A stretch of 43,291 nucleotides of DNA from contig PJAB01000098.1 of NCBI GenBank assembly GCA_002887195.1, forward strand, positions 1-43,291. The letters run 5' to 3'. Shown piece by piece: positions 19,147-27,726 of this stretch. The translations under genes were made by a program, and so were the position numbers. The notes below the pieces were generated by a model, which did not search any database, was not told where the DNA came from, and worked only from the letters and a program-made list of their open reading frames with translations. The number at the start of each line of letters is the position of its first letter. The first letter of the stretch is position 1. The stretch is from Chrysochromulina parva. Taxonomy: Eukaryota; Haptophyta; Prymnesiales; Chrysochromulinaceae.

Positions 19147-22100
19147 ATGCAAATCCTGTTAGGAAACGTCGCTCGCGACTTGGCGTCCTGGCTGCCAGCG
19201 CTCCGCCTCAACGTGCCGGACCAACAGCTGAGTGCCCGCGAATCGCTGCAGAATCTCACGTGCGCGATTACTTCGGTCGGTAACTTCAGTGCAGGCACCG
19301 TGGCAGCAAACCTCAGCCTCCTCATGACTGGCTTCGGTGCATCGTGCGACGGCGAATTGGTGCGTCACGGCATCCAAGGTGACACGACACGAAACGAGTC
19401 GATTTCAATCGATGTGCCTCGCTTCGAAGCCGTAATTGCGATAGCTGATCCTGTCCGAGCGTGGCTGCCAAGCTGCTACCTCGATGGTAGTGTAGCCGTC
19501 AGCACGGTACCAGAGAGGGCATTGAGCGGCAGCGCACTCTGTGATCGCATGGAGCTGCTCGTGAATGAGACGCTCACGCCGCTGCTCGTGTCTCTAGCTG
19601 GCGCGCTCCCTTCTACACCGCCTCCGTTGCCGCCCATGCCGCCTCCGTCGCCGCCCTCGCCATTGCGCTCGCCTGAGCCGGGCGGCGGATTGATCGACTG
19701 GACGAAGAGCCACGCGTTCGCCGTGGCCGCGTCCGTGCTCGACCAATACGGCGCCCCGTTTGTCGACCGGATAGTCGACCGACTGACCAATGGCACTGGC
19801 ACCCTCCACATCCTCCTCAGCCTGGAGGCCGCCTTGCTGGACCCTTCCACGCTGGTTGCCCCCTTGGTCGGCGCGTCCAATGGCACGAGCCCCTTACTCA
19901 ACGTGAGCGTACAGCTCCAGGCGCTGCACCTAGCTGGACTCGACTCCATCCTCTCTCTCAGCCTCAAGGCGCCCGATACGGCGCATCCGCAGAGCCTTCA
20001 CGTGGGGATCGAGGCCCAGTCGCTGCGGCTCGGGGCGACCGTCTCGATTCTCGCGGCTCCCACCGGGGCCGTCGTATCGGGCGTCGGAGGTGGCGCCACC
20101 GACGCGATGGGGCTCTACGGCCCTGCACTCGAGGAGACATTTCAGATCACACTCGAGATGGTGAACGCCTCGATGGACGTGTCCATGCTGTGGGGGCTCG
20201 ATGCGGCGGGCATCGCATCCTTGCAGGCGGCGTATGCCGATGGCTCTGCGTCCTCCAGCTCGTCGGCCGCCCTCCTCGGCTGCATCCAGGCCGCGACTGT
20301 GGAGGTCAACCTGACGGCTATCCGAGCGGGCTTCGGGAGAGCGCCCGGCATAGGCATCGTGCGCGTGGCGGCGCCCGGAAGTGACGAGAAGCAGTTGGGA
20401 ACGATGCTCAACCAGACGCAGCGCTGGCTCGAGGACGCCTTCGGACCGAACGTCGCTGCTGACCTCGCGATGGTCGCTCTCAACAACGCCGTCAAGCCGA
20501 GGCTCGAGCTCGCGCTGCAAGCTGCACTGCTGAACCAGAGTGCAGTGTGCGAGCTGCCGTCCCCCGCTGCGCCGCAGCCCGCCTTCAGCAAGAAGGAAGA
20601 GGTGAGTTATGCCGTCGGCGGTGCACTCTATGCACTGGTGGCGACGCTCGTTATCGCACGCTTCCTGCAGCAGCGGCGAACGAAGCAGCGCGCCGCCGCC
20701 AACCGGCTCCTCGATGCCCTACACGCCGCCGACAACCGGCTGCTCGATGCGCTTCTCGACGCCCAGAGCCCTCGGCTTGAGCGCCGTGCTCAGCGCGCCG
20801 ACCCGAGCCCGACTGCATATTACGAAGTCACACCTAGCGGGACCTCGTTGCCGCTGGTCGGGCACCGGTGCCAAGCCGAGGAGCCGGCCTGGGCGGCCCT
20901 CGCGGACCACTCGGACCTCGCGATTCGCCTGCTCGTTCCCTTGCTGCTTGCGATCCAGGCGGTGCTCAGCGCACAGCTCGCGCTCGGCTCGGTGTGGTCG
21001 TCGACAAAGCTCGTGCTCGGCCCCAGCCGGGAGCTGCCGCTGTACGAGTCGACGTTTTGGGACAATGTGAAGCAGTTTTGGGACAGCCAGGACGAGGCGA
21101 CGGCGGTTTTGCTCGTTATGGCATCCGCGGTGCAGCCCGTCGTCAAGATCGGGATCATGAGCGCCGCGTGGTGGCTCCCTCTGCCCCCCTACCTCCGCAA
21201 CCGCGCGATCACGATGCAGGAGCTCACGGCCAAGTACTCGATGGTGGCCGCCTACGTGAACGCGTACCTCCTCATCGTCTTTTCCTTGAGCCTCAGGCTG
21301 CCGCCGTCCCCGCGGCGCTCCGAGGCGGCGATCGCCTTGGAACCGAACGCTGCGGAACCTATCGCTGAGATCGTGACGGACGTCCTTCCGGGCGAGGTGC
21401 TCTTCGTGTATGCTCAAATCATCGCCCAGGCGACGATCACACTCCTGCGCGTCCTGCACGACCGTGCAGCCGCCTCCCAGCCCTCCTCAACCGCCGCCGC
21501 CGAGGCCGAGGCCGAGGCCGCCGCGAGAACGGCCAATCTCGCGGCCATCGACGTGGACTCATGGTTCCCCGCCGCCCGCACCCCGAGCACGAGCGCCGTC
21601 GTGAGCGGCAAGCCTCGCGCCCTTCGGATTCCATCATGCTCGACGGTCATCGGTGTGGCCTGCGGCGCCGTCGCGTCGGCCGCGTCGCTCTCGATGGTGG
21701 TCCACGGAGGGAAGCTGTATGGCGTCGAGCTCTCGTCGGTGAGCTTTGAGTACACCGGGCTCCTCGCGCCCTGGATCGATGCATCAGGACCCGAGTGGAC
21801 GATGGGTGCCAACGGCAGCCTGACCAGCGCGTATGCGCTCGGGGAGCTCCCGAGTTTGGTGCGTGAGCGCGTCTTGAACGATGACGCCGTCCGCGACAAC
21901 CTAGTCTTTTGGACCTGGGCACTGCCGATTGTGACGCCGGCGGCCACCATCGCCCTCTCCCTCATTCTCGCGCTTCTGTGGGGGCAAGCCGCCGCCGCGG
22001 GTGGGCGTCGGCGCGCACGGGCTGGCGGACGGACGCACCGACTGATCGGGCTCGTGCACCGCGCGCTGCAGCTGCTCGCCCCGTGGTCGTTCCTCGAGGT

Positions 22101-22326
22101 GTATGCGCTGGGGGTGCTCGTGCTCGTGCCGGATGTGCGCACCGTCGCGCACTTTGTCTTCGACGAGAATCGATGCCCTGCGGCGATCTCGACTGATCTC
22201 GGGGAGAGCTGCCTCGAGATCGATGGCCACTTCACCGATGGCACGTGGGTGCTTGTGGGTACGGCCTTCCTGATCTTTTGCACTGTGCAGCTCGCCATCT
22301 TGAGGCTGGGACCGCAGGCGCAGTGA
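19147..22326 (+). CDS. PqiA-like membrane protein with large luminal domain
   Basis: A 1059-residue open frame. Residues 1-485 are a luminal or extracellular region with many N-glycosylation sites, a short [15 protein letters not shown] linker (about 155-175) and long stretches of alternating hydrophobic residues (for example NVSVQLQALHLAGLDSILSL) that resemble lipid-transfer (BPI/LBP-like) folds; that part is inference. After one TM (about 488-507) and a basic cytosolic segment come two PqiA-type bundles. The first has KYSMVAAYVNAYLLIVFSL and the second PWSFLEVYALGVLVLVPDV, matching the [KP]WSMxxVYxLGxLV signature of paraquat-inducible protein A. Bacterial PqiA works with MCE proteins in lipid transport between membranes. 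No signal peptide is visible at the ATG at 19147, so a 5' exon may be missing. The gene is followed in tandem by the sphingolipid fusion gene. Confidence 0.72.
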   Translation: MQILLGNVARDLASWLPALRLNVPDQQLSARESLQNLTCAITSVGNFSAGTVAANLSLLMTGFGASCDGELVRHGIQGDTTRNESISIDVPRFEAVIAIADPVRAWLPSCYLDGSVAVSTVPERALSGSALCDRMELLVNETLTPLLVSLAGALPSTPPPLPPMPPPSPPSPLRSPEPGGGLIDWTKSHAFAVAASVLDQYGAPFVDRIVDRLTNGTGTLHILLSLEAALLDPSTLVAPLVGASNGTSPLLNVSVQLQALHLAGLDSILSLSLKAPDTAHPQSLHVGIEAQSLRLGATVSILAAPTGAVVSGVGGGATDAMGLYGPALEETFQITLEMVNASMDVSMLWGLDAAGIASLQAAYADGSASSSSSAALLGCIQAATVEVNLTAIRAGFGRAPGIGIVRVAAPGSDEKQLGTMLNQTQRWLEDAFGPNVAADLAMVALNNAVKPRLELALQAALLNQSAVCELPSPAAPQPAFSKKEEVSYAVGGALYALVATLVIARFLQQRRTKQRAAANRLLDALHAADNRLLDALLDAQSPRLERRAQRADPSPTAYYEVTPSGTSLPLVGHRCQAEEPAWAALADHSDLAIRLLVPLLLAIQAVLSAQLALGSVWSSTKLVLGPSRELPLYESTFWDNVKQFWDSQDEATAVLLVMASAVQPVVKIGIMSAAWWLPLPPYLRNRAITMQELTAKYSMVAAYVNAYLLIVFSLSLRLPPSPRRSEAAIALEPNAAEPIAEIVTDVLPGEVLFVYAQIIAQATITLLRVLHDRAAASQPSSTAAAEAEAEAAARTANLAAIDVDSWFPAARTPSTSAVVSGKPRALRIPSCSTVIGVACGAVASAASLSMVVHGGKLYGVELSSVSFEYTGLLAPWIDASGPEWTMGANGSLTSAYALGELPSLVRERVLNDDAVRDNLVFWTWALPIVTPAATIALSLILALLWGQAAAAGGRRRARAGGRTHRLIGLVHRALQLLAPWSFLEVYALGVLVLVPDVRTVAHFVFDENRCPAAISTDLGESCLEIDGHFTDGTWVLVGTAFLIFCTVQLAILRLGPQAQ

Positions 22327-22615
22327 GTGAGGCTGAGGGCATGAAGTCGGGCCGCCGCGGGTCTCGAGCACACCGTCTGACATGGCACATGGCACAGTCT
22401 GTATGCGGACATGGTCAATCACGAAAGGGGCCTCAGGGCACGTACCGTATGTTCTCTACAAACAGGAATCTTCGGTACGGTACATGTATGCGTCGGTCCC
22501 ATTGTCAACTCTTTCTACTCAGCGGTGTGCTGGGGGAGCGCGTTGTCCCGAGCGTTTTTGTGACGGCGAACGCAAGGCGTCTCTCTTCACTTTGCCAAGT
22601 TGGGCATTGGCCGAG

Positions 22616-25600
22616 ATGCACCCGGAAGCAGCCAGCAGCAATCTAGCAGTGCAATTCCTCTCGAGCTTCATGGGCTCGGTGCCAACCCTCGCCTGGCGGC
22701 CGCCGCCGCCGCCGCCGCCGGAGAAGGTCGCGCTCGTCTTCGCGCGCGCCATTCAACGTAATTGGCCGGGCATCGTCATCCTCGGGCTTCTTTTTGGCGC
22801 CATCCTGTGGCAAATTGGCGAGCGCAAGGCGGCGAAGAAGCCGTCCAAGGGCAAGGACAGCGGCCCAGCCGTCCCCGAACCCAAGAAGGAGAAGGACTTT
22901 GTCGACCCGTCGTTACCGATCCTGCTGCACGCCTACTCGGGCTACGCCTACCTCATCATGCGTGGCTACTTCCTAGACTTCCTGCAGATCCTCGTCGGCA
23001 CCCTTTTCTTCTGGCGCATGTTTGGAATGACCGGCGGCAAGCCGACGTCGCCGCCGCTCGCGGCCAAGGCGGGACCGCCCTTCAACTCAGGCTGGGTGAT
23101 CTTCTACACACGTAGGCTCTACAGCCGCATCCAAGACTGCTGGAACCGGCCGATCGCCGGAGAGGCGGCGACATCGCTGGACGTGATCATCCGGCAAAAG
23201 CAGAGCAGCGGCGATGCGGCACCGCTCGTGCCCACGGGTGAGAAGCGCCGCTGCCTCAACCTGGGCTCGTACAACTACCTGGGCTTTGGCGGCCTGGACG
23301 AGACTTGCACGCCAGCCGTCATCGAGGCGCTGCGCACGTACGGCGTTTCGGCGTGCTCGTCGCGGCTCGAGGCGGGCCATGTGCCGGTGCACTCGGAGCT
23401 CGAGTCGACTGTCGCGCGCTTCCTGGGCAAGGAGAGCGCCCTGGTCATCGGGATGGGCTTCGCGACGAACTCGACGATCATCCCTGTGCTCGTCGATCCG
23501 GAGGGCAACGGCAAGGGTGTGCTGTTGCTCTCGGACACTCTCAACCACTCGTCGATCGTCGAGGGGGTGCGCGGCTCGGGCGCCAAGGTCGTGCCGTTCG
23601 CGCACAACAACATGCACCACCTCGAGGCCATTCTGCGCCGCGCGACTGACGACGGGCAGGCCTCGGGAGTCCCGTGGCGCAAGATCATCATCCTCGTCGA
23701 GGGGATCTACTCAATGGAGGGCCAGTTCTCGAGGTTGCGCGAGATTGTGGCGCTCAAGAAAAAGTACCGCGCGTACTTGTACCTCGACGAGGCGCACTCG
23801 ATCGGGGCCGTTGGGCCGGGTGGACGTGGAATCACTGACCTCTTCGGCATACCGACGGCGGATGTGGACATCATGATGGGCACGTTTACCAAGTCGTTTG
23901 GCTCGATTGGCGGCTACCTCGCAGCCGACGCGCACGTGATCTCGGCGCTGCGCCGCCACTCGGCCTCGTCGCTGTACGCGGCGGCCATGTCGCCGCCCGC
24001 CGCTCAGCAGGTACTCTCCGCGCTCAAGATGATCATGGGGGAGGATCCAGCCTCGGGCGACCGAGGCACGAAACGGATGGCGCAGCTCGTGCGCAACTCG
24101 AACAAGTTCCGCGAGGGACTCATTCGGATGGGCGGGCGCGTGCTCGGCGACCGCGACTCGCCCGTGATCCCGATGATGCTCTACCATCCCGAGAAGATTT
24201 ACAACTTCTCACAGGCGTGCTTGCGGCGTCACCTCGCGGTCGTCGTCGTGGGCTACCCGGCCACACCGTTGCTGCTCTCGCGTGTGCGCTTCTGCATCGC
24301 CGCATCGCACACCGAGGCGGAGCTCGATGAGGCGCTCGTCAAGATCGAGGCGGCCGCGAAGGAGGTGGGCGTGCTCTACGACAAGGGCACCGAGACGGCG
24401 CTCTCGCCGGATCCCGACGCCGTCGCCAAGGCCCATATGGCTCAGCTTAAGGCCGCGCCGCTCGACGATGGGCTGGCTACTGCGTGGACGCCCGAGCCGC
24501 TCGTGCCGCCTTCGCCCCCGGGGCGAGAGGAGCCCGAGGCGGCGTACCAGCTCGCTCTCCAGACGGCGCTCACGGTAGCCAAAGGCAAGCCGGCGCTCGA
24601 GCTGCGCACGACCGACTTTCTGCGCATGACCAGTGCGGAGGCGACACGTGCCGCGGCGGAGGCCGCGCTGCGCAAGTACGGCTGCGGCACGTGCGGCCCG
24701 CGCGGCTTTTACGGCACGCTCGACGTGCACCTTGAGCTCGAGAGCGCGCTCGCGTCCTTTCTGCAGACCGAGGCGGCGATCATATACTCGTATGGCATCG
24801 CGACGCCCTCGTCCGTCATCCCTGCTTTCGTGCGCGCGGGGGACGTACTGTTCGCTGATGAGGCGATCCATTTCACCACCGCAGTGGGTGTGAAGCTCGC
24901 GCGCGGCGCGCCGCGATACTTTGCGCACAACGACATGGTGCAGCTCGAGGCGATGCTCGCCGCGCAGGCGCAGGCGGACCGAGCGCTACCAGCCGCGAAA
25001 CGTCCGCGGCGCTTCCTGCTGGCCGAGGGGCTGTACGCCAACGGCGGCGGCTTGTGTAACCTCCCCGAGCTGCTCCGGCTACGTGACGCCTTCGGCTGCT
25101 ACCTGATCGTCGACGAGACTCTCTCGATCGGCGCCCTGGGCCCCACGGGCCGCGGCGTGGCGGAACATTTTGGGCGCGCCCCATGCGAGATCGACATCAT
25201 CGTCGGGTCGATGGAGCACGCAATTGGCTCTGTCGGGGGCTTCTGCGCGGGCTCGACGATGATCGTCTCGCACCAGCGCCTCTCGGGCACGGGCTACTGC
25301 TTCTCGGCGTCGCTGCCCGCCTTCGCCACGTGCGCCGCGCTTGCGGCCCTAAAGCTGATAGACGACGAGCCGCAGCGCTTGGCCCAGCTGCGCGAGGCGA
25401 CTGCAGTCCTCGGGAGCACGCTCACGACCCATCTAGGAGGGCTCAAGCACGTCACCATCGATGCGCATGAGGCGTCGCCGCTCGCGCACGTGGGCCTCTC
25501 GGCGGGCGCTCGCCAGGTGCTCTCCGTCCGACAGCAAGAGCAGCTGCTGCGCGCGGCGGCGCTCGCGACGGCGCGCGCCCGCGACGGCGCGGCGGTGCAG

Positions 25601-27085
25601 CTGATGGTGCACTCGGGCCTCGCCCACATCCAGACGCCGCGCCCGCCGACCATTCGGCTGGCCGTGCACTCGGGCGTCGTGCCGAGCGCGATGGACGCGG
25701 CGCTCAAGGCGCTCGCGACGGCGCTGGGCGAGGAGCTCAAGAAGCATGAGCGTACACTCGCGCTCGCGACGACGCCCTCCAACAGCGACAGCCGAGTGCA
25801 CGACGACCACGACGACCACGACGCCGCGCGCACCAAAGCTGCCAACAAGAAGCAGGCGGTTGGCTCGTCGTCGTTGGACGGCGGCGCGGGCGTCGAGCCG
25901 AACGCGATGGCGGGCGCTGGCGTCGCCTCGTCGTCGTCGCCCGCACTGCCCGCCGAGGCAGCGCCGCCCGTCACCATCCCCGTGCTGTATACCATCGAGT
26001 TCATACGGCAGGTCGCGCGCCGTTACGTGCTTCGTCAGATGGAGTGGCATGCCTTCTGGCTCGGGCCGCAGCTCGCGCGCCTGCGTGCCGCGCGCAACCC
26101 GACGCTGCACGCGATCTTCACCGTCGGCCACTTTTGCGGATCGGAGGCTTTCTATCTGCTCGCGATTCCAGTCCTCTGCTGGTCGCTCGGCCAACGAGCG
26201 CACATGAACATGTTCGTCGCCTACTTTGCCCTCAACATGTACGCGGGCAACTGGCTCAAGAACTTTTTCGCTCTCGGCCGCCCCGAAGGAGCAGAGGGTT
26301 CCCCACAGCGTGCCATGTCTCTGCTGGCCATGTCGGACTACGGCTGGCCGTCCATGTACGCCGTGAACGCGGTCGGGCTGCCCTTTTTCGCGCTGCGCTA
26401 CTGGTTCGGCGGCTTCGGTCAGGGGACGCTGTACTCGGCTGAGAATGAGTTCACCACCGCCGCGAGCTACACGATGGGGATCATTTGGGTGCTCACGGTG
26501 TGCGGCGCGCGACTGTACAGCGGAGCCTCTTCGCCCGCGGACGTTCAGGGCGGCATGCTCGTGGGTGGCGTGCTCGTGCGTGTCTGGCTACCCGTATGCG
26601 AAGACGTCGACCGTCTCCTCTCATCGTCTGCAACCATCTTCGGCCTGCCACAGCCAACCTTTCTGCTGCTGCTCGCTGTGCTGCTGCTGCTCGTACATCC
26701 CTTCACGCCAAACGACCCTCGCGCCTGGGCCGCCCTCGAGACTTCCACAAAGGCGGTCGCCTTCACCACCTGGTACATCATCGGCGCCAATTACTGCTCG
26801 ACGCAGCCCGCGTGCGCCGCCTTCGAGCCGCCGCCCGTGGCGACGCTTGGCCTCGCGCCCGCGGCGCTCCAGATGGTGGTGCGATCCGTGCTCGGGTTTG
26901 CTCTCCTGCTCGGCGCGAGCTACGGTGCCCAAGCGCTCACCGGCCTGGCCGACCCTTGGCTGCGCTTTGCGCTGCCGAACAAGCCGTGCTTACCGCGCCT
27001 GGCGCGCAGCGGCGCCGTCTTCACGGCGAGTGGGCTGATGGTCTCGTTGGTCGTGCCCACCGCCCTCGCGGCCAGCGGCTTGTAA
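22616..27085 (+). CDS. Single-chain serine palmitoyltransferase fused to phosphatase-like module
   Basis: A predicted 1489-residue polytopic ER enzyme. Two N-terminal hydrophobic spans precede an LCB2-type domain (about 209-600) with SYNYLGF, LDEAHSIGAVG and GTFTKSFGSIGGY, Lys426 being the PLP-binding lysine. An LCB1-type domain (about 660-1040) follows with GTCGPRGFYGTLDVHLELE (the Cys altered in human HSAN1 is present) and GSMEHAIGSVGGF, lacking the PLP lysine as LCB1 should. Together they condense serine and palmitoyl-CoA, the first step of sphingolipid synthesis. After a low-complexity linker, residues 1120-1489 form a PAP2/sphingosine-phosphate-phosphatase-like multi-TM module. KNFFALGRP (from K1215) is intact, but the PSxH histidine is Tyr1248 and the third-motif histidine is Ser1305. 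LCB2-LCB1 single chains are known in E. huxleyi and coccolithoviruses. The ATG at 22616 is preferred; 22670 is possible. Confidence 0.93.
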   Translation: MHPEAASSNLAVQFLSSFMGSVPTLAWRPPPPPPPEKVALVFARAIQRNWPGIVILGLLFGAILWQIGERKAAKKPSKGKDSGPAVPEPKKEKDFVDPSLPILLHAYSGYAYLIMRGYFLDFLQILVGTLFFWRMFGMTGGKPTSPPLAAKAGPPFNSGWVIFYTRRLYSRIQDCWNRPIAGEAATSLDVIIRQKQSSGDAAPLVPTGEKRRCLNLGSYNYLGFGGLDETCTPAVIEALRTYGVSACSSRLEAGHVPVHSELESTVARFLGKESALVIGMGFATNSTIIPVLVDPEGNGKGVLLLSDTLNHSSIVEGVRGSGAKVVPFAHNNMHHLEAILRRATDDGQASGVPWRKIIILVEGIYSMEGQFSRLREIVALKKKYRAYLYLDEAHSIGAVGPGGRGITDLFGIPTADVDIMMGTFTKSFGSIGGYLAADAHVISALRRHSASSLYAAAMSPPAAQQVLSALKMIMGEDPASGDRGTKRMAQLVRNSNKFREGLIRMGGRVLGDRDSPVIPMMLYHPEKIYNFSQACLRRHLAVVVVGYPATPLLLSRVRFCIAASHTEAELDEALVKIEAAAKEVGVLYDKGTETALSPDPDAVAKAHMAQLKAAPLDDGLATAWTPEPLVPPSPPGREEPEAAYQLALQTALTVAKGKPALELRTTDFLRMTSAEATRAAAEAALRKYGCGTCGPRGFYGTLDVHLELESALASFLQTEAAIIYSYGIATPSSVIPAFVRAGDVLFADEAIHFTTAVGVKLARGAPRYFAHNDMVQLEAMLAAQAQADRALPAAKRPRRFLLAEGLYANGGGLCNLPELLRLRDAFGCYLIVDETLSIGALGPTGRGVAEHFGRAPCEIDIIVGSMEHAIGSVGGFCAGSTMIVSHQRLSGTGYCFSASLPAFATCAALAALKLIDDEPQRLAQLREATAVLGSTLTTHLGGLKHVTIDAHEASPLAHVGLSAGARQVLSVRQQEQLLRAAALATARARDGAAVQLMVHSGLAHIQTPRPPTIRLAVHSGVVPSAMDAALKALATALGEELKKHERTLALATTPSNSDSRVHDDHDDHDAARTKAANKKQAVGSSSLDGGAGVEPNAMAGAGVASSSSPALPAEAAPPVTIPVLYTIEFIRQVARRYVLRQMEWHAFWLGPQLARLRAARNPTLHAIFTVGHFCGSEAFYLLAIPVLCWSLGQRAHMNMFVAYFALNMYAGNWLKNFFALGRPEGAEGSPQRAMSLLAMSDYGWPSMYAVNAVGLPFFALRYWFGGFGQGTLYSAENEFTTAASYTMGIIWVLTVCGARLYSGASSPADVQGGMLVGGVLVRVWLPVCEDVDRLLSSSATIFGLPQPTFLLLLAVLLLLVHPFTPNDPRAWAALETSTKAVAFTTWYIIGANYCSTQPACAAFEPPPVATLGLAPAALQMVVRSVLGFALLLGASYGAQALTGLADPWLRFALPNKPCLPRLARSGAVFTASGLMVSLVVPTALAASGL

Positions 27086-27105
27086 CCGTCTTCACACCGC
27101 GCCAT

Positions 27106-27190
27106 CTGCAGCGAGTGCTCGCTTCACAGCGAGTTCTCTCTTCACAGCGAGTGCTCTCAGGCGATGCTAGCTTCACAGCGAGTACTCTCT
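27106..27190 (+). repeat. Imperfect tandem repeat CTTCACAGCGAGT
   Basis: Three to four imperfect copies of the unit TTCACAGCGAGTnCTC lie just past the stop codon of the sphingolipid fusion gene, so they would fall in its 3' UTR. Unit spacing is irregular (about 17 to 31 bp). Confidence 0.7.
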
Positions 27191-27459
27191 TCAGATCGGT
27201 GGCCCTTGGCCCCCGGCCCTCGCGGCCAACGGCTTGTACACGAGAAGAAGACGAGAAGAAGACGAGGGGGCGCTGTTGCTGCAACCGCTGCGGGTGTGGG
27301 AAGAGGCGTGTGGGAAGGGGGGCACTGGTCGTCAGATGAGCACAAGTCTATCTGTGGGGGGGCGTCGACTCCGGGTGGAGACACGATGAGGGGCGTGGCT
27401 AGTGCGATTCAGGGTGCCGCGCTGCAGGGCGCATCGGTGGAGTGTGTTGCGAGTCAAGT

Positions 27460-27483
27460 CTTGACTTGACTTGACTTGACTTG
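27460..27483. repeat. CTTGA pentamer microsatellite
   Basis: Nearly five copies of CTTGA in a row, preceded by GTCAAG so that the 5' edge forms the palindrome GTCAAG-T-CTTGAC. The tract is flanked on both sides by TGTTGCGAG (about 27446 and 27482). Confidence 0.85.
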
Positions 27484-27726
27484 TTGCGAGAGCCCCGATC
27501 TCGTCGCGCTTTGCTGCAGAAGATTACGAAAGGTTGCGCGCATGGCGCTTCGTGACGTCCAGTACTTGTCGACGCTGGTGTGCTCAGCTGCTCGCTGGCG
27601 CCGGCAGGCCCGCGAGCGCTATCCGCTTAGTGTCAAAGTGGCACGCCGTACCACAGTTGACGAATCTTTCTCAAAACTTCTCTCTTCGCCCATCCGTCGA
27701 ACGAGACCTGGCAAGAACGAGCGAAG

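Larger units (their letters stand above)
27086..27726. other. Intergenic region with short tandem repeats
   Basis: About 640 bp between two tandem genes. It holds imperfect copies of CTTCACAGCGAGTnCTC at about 27122, 27139 and 27170, plus a partial copy (GCAGCGAGTGCTC) at 27108. A 23-bp near-copy of the end of the preceding gene lies at 27216-27238, and a pentamer microsatellite at 27460-27483. No coding feature is supported. Confidence 0.6.

Noticed and set aside
22616..27085. Viral (coccolithovirus) origin of the locus
   Set aside because: Single-chain serine palmitoyltransferase is shared with these viruses, but the flanking genes are all cellular in type and as GC-rich, and no viral gene is present.
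27100..27190. CRISPR-like array
   Set aside because: Units are short and degenerate, spacers are irregular and tiny, and the genome is eukaryotic.
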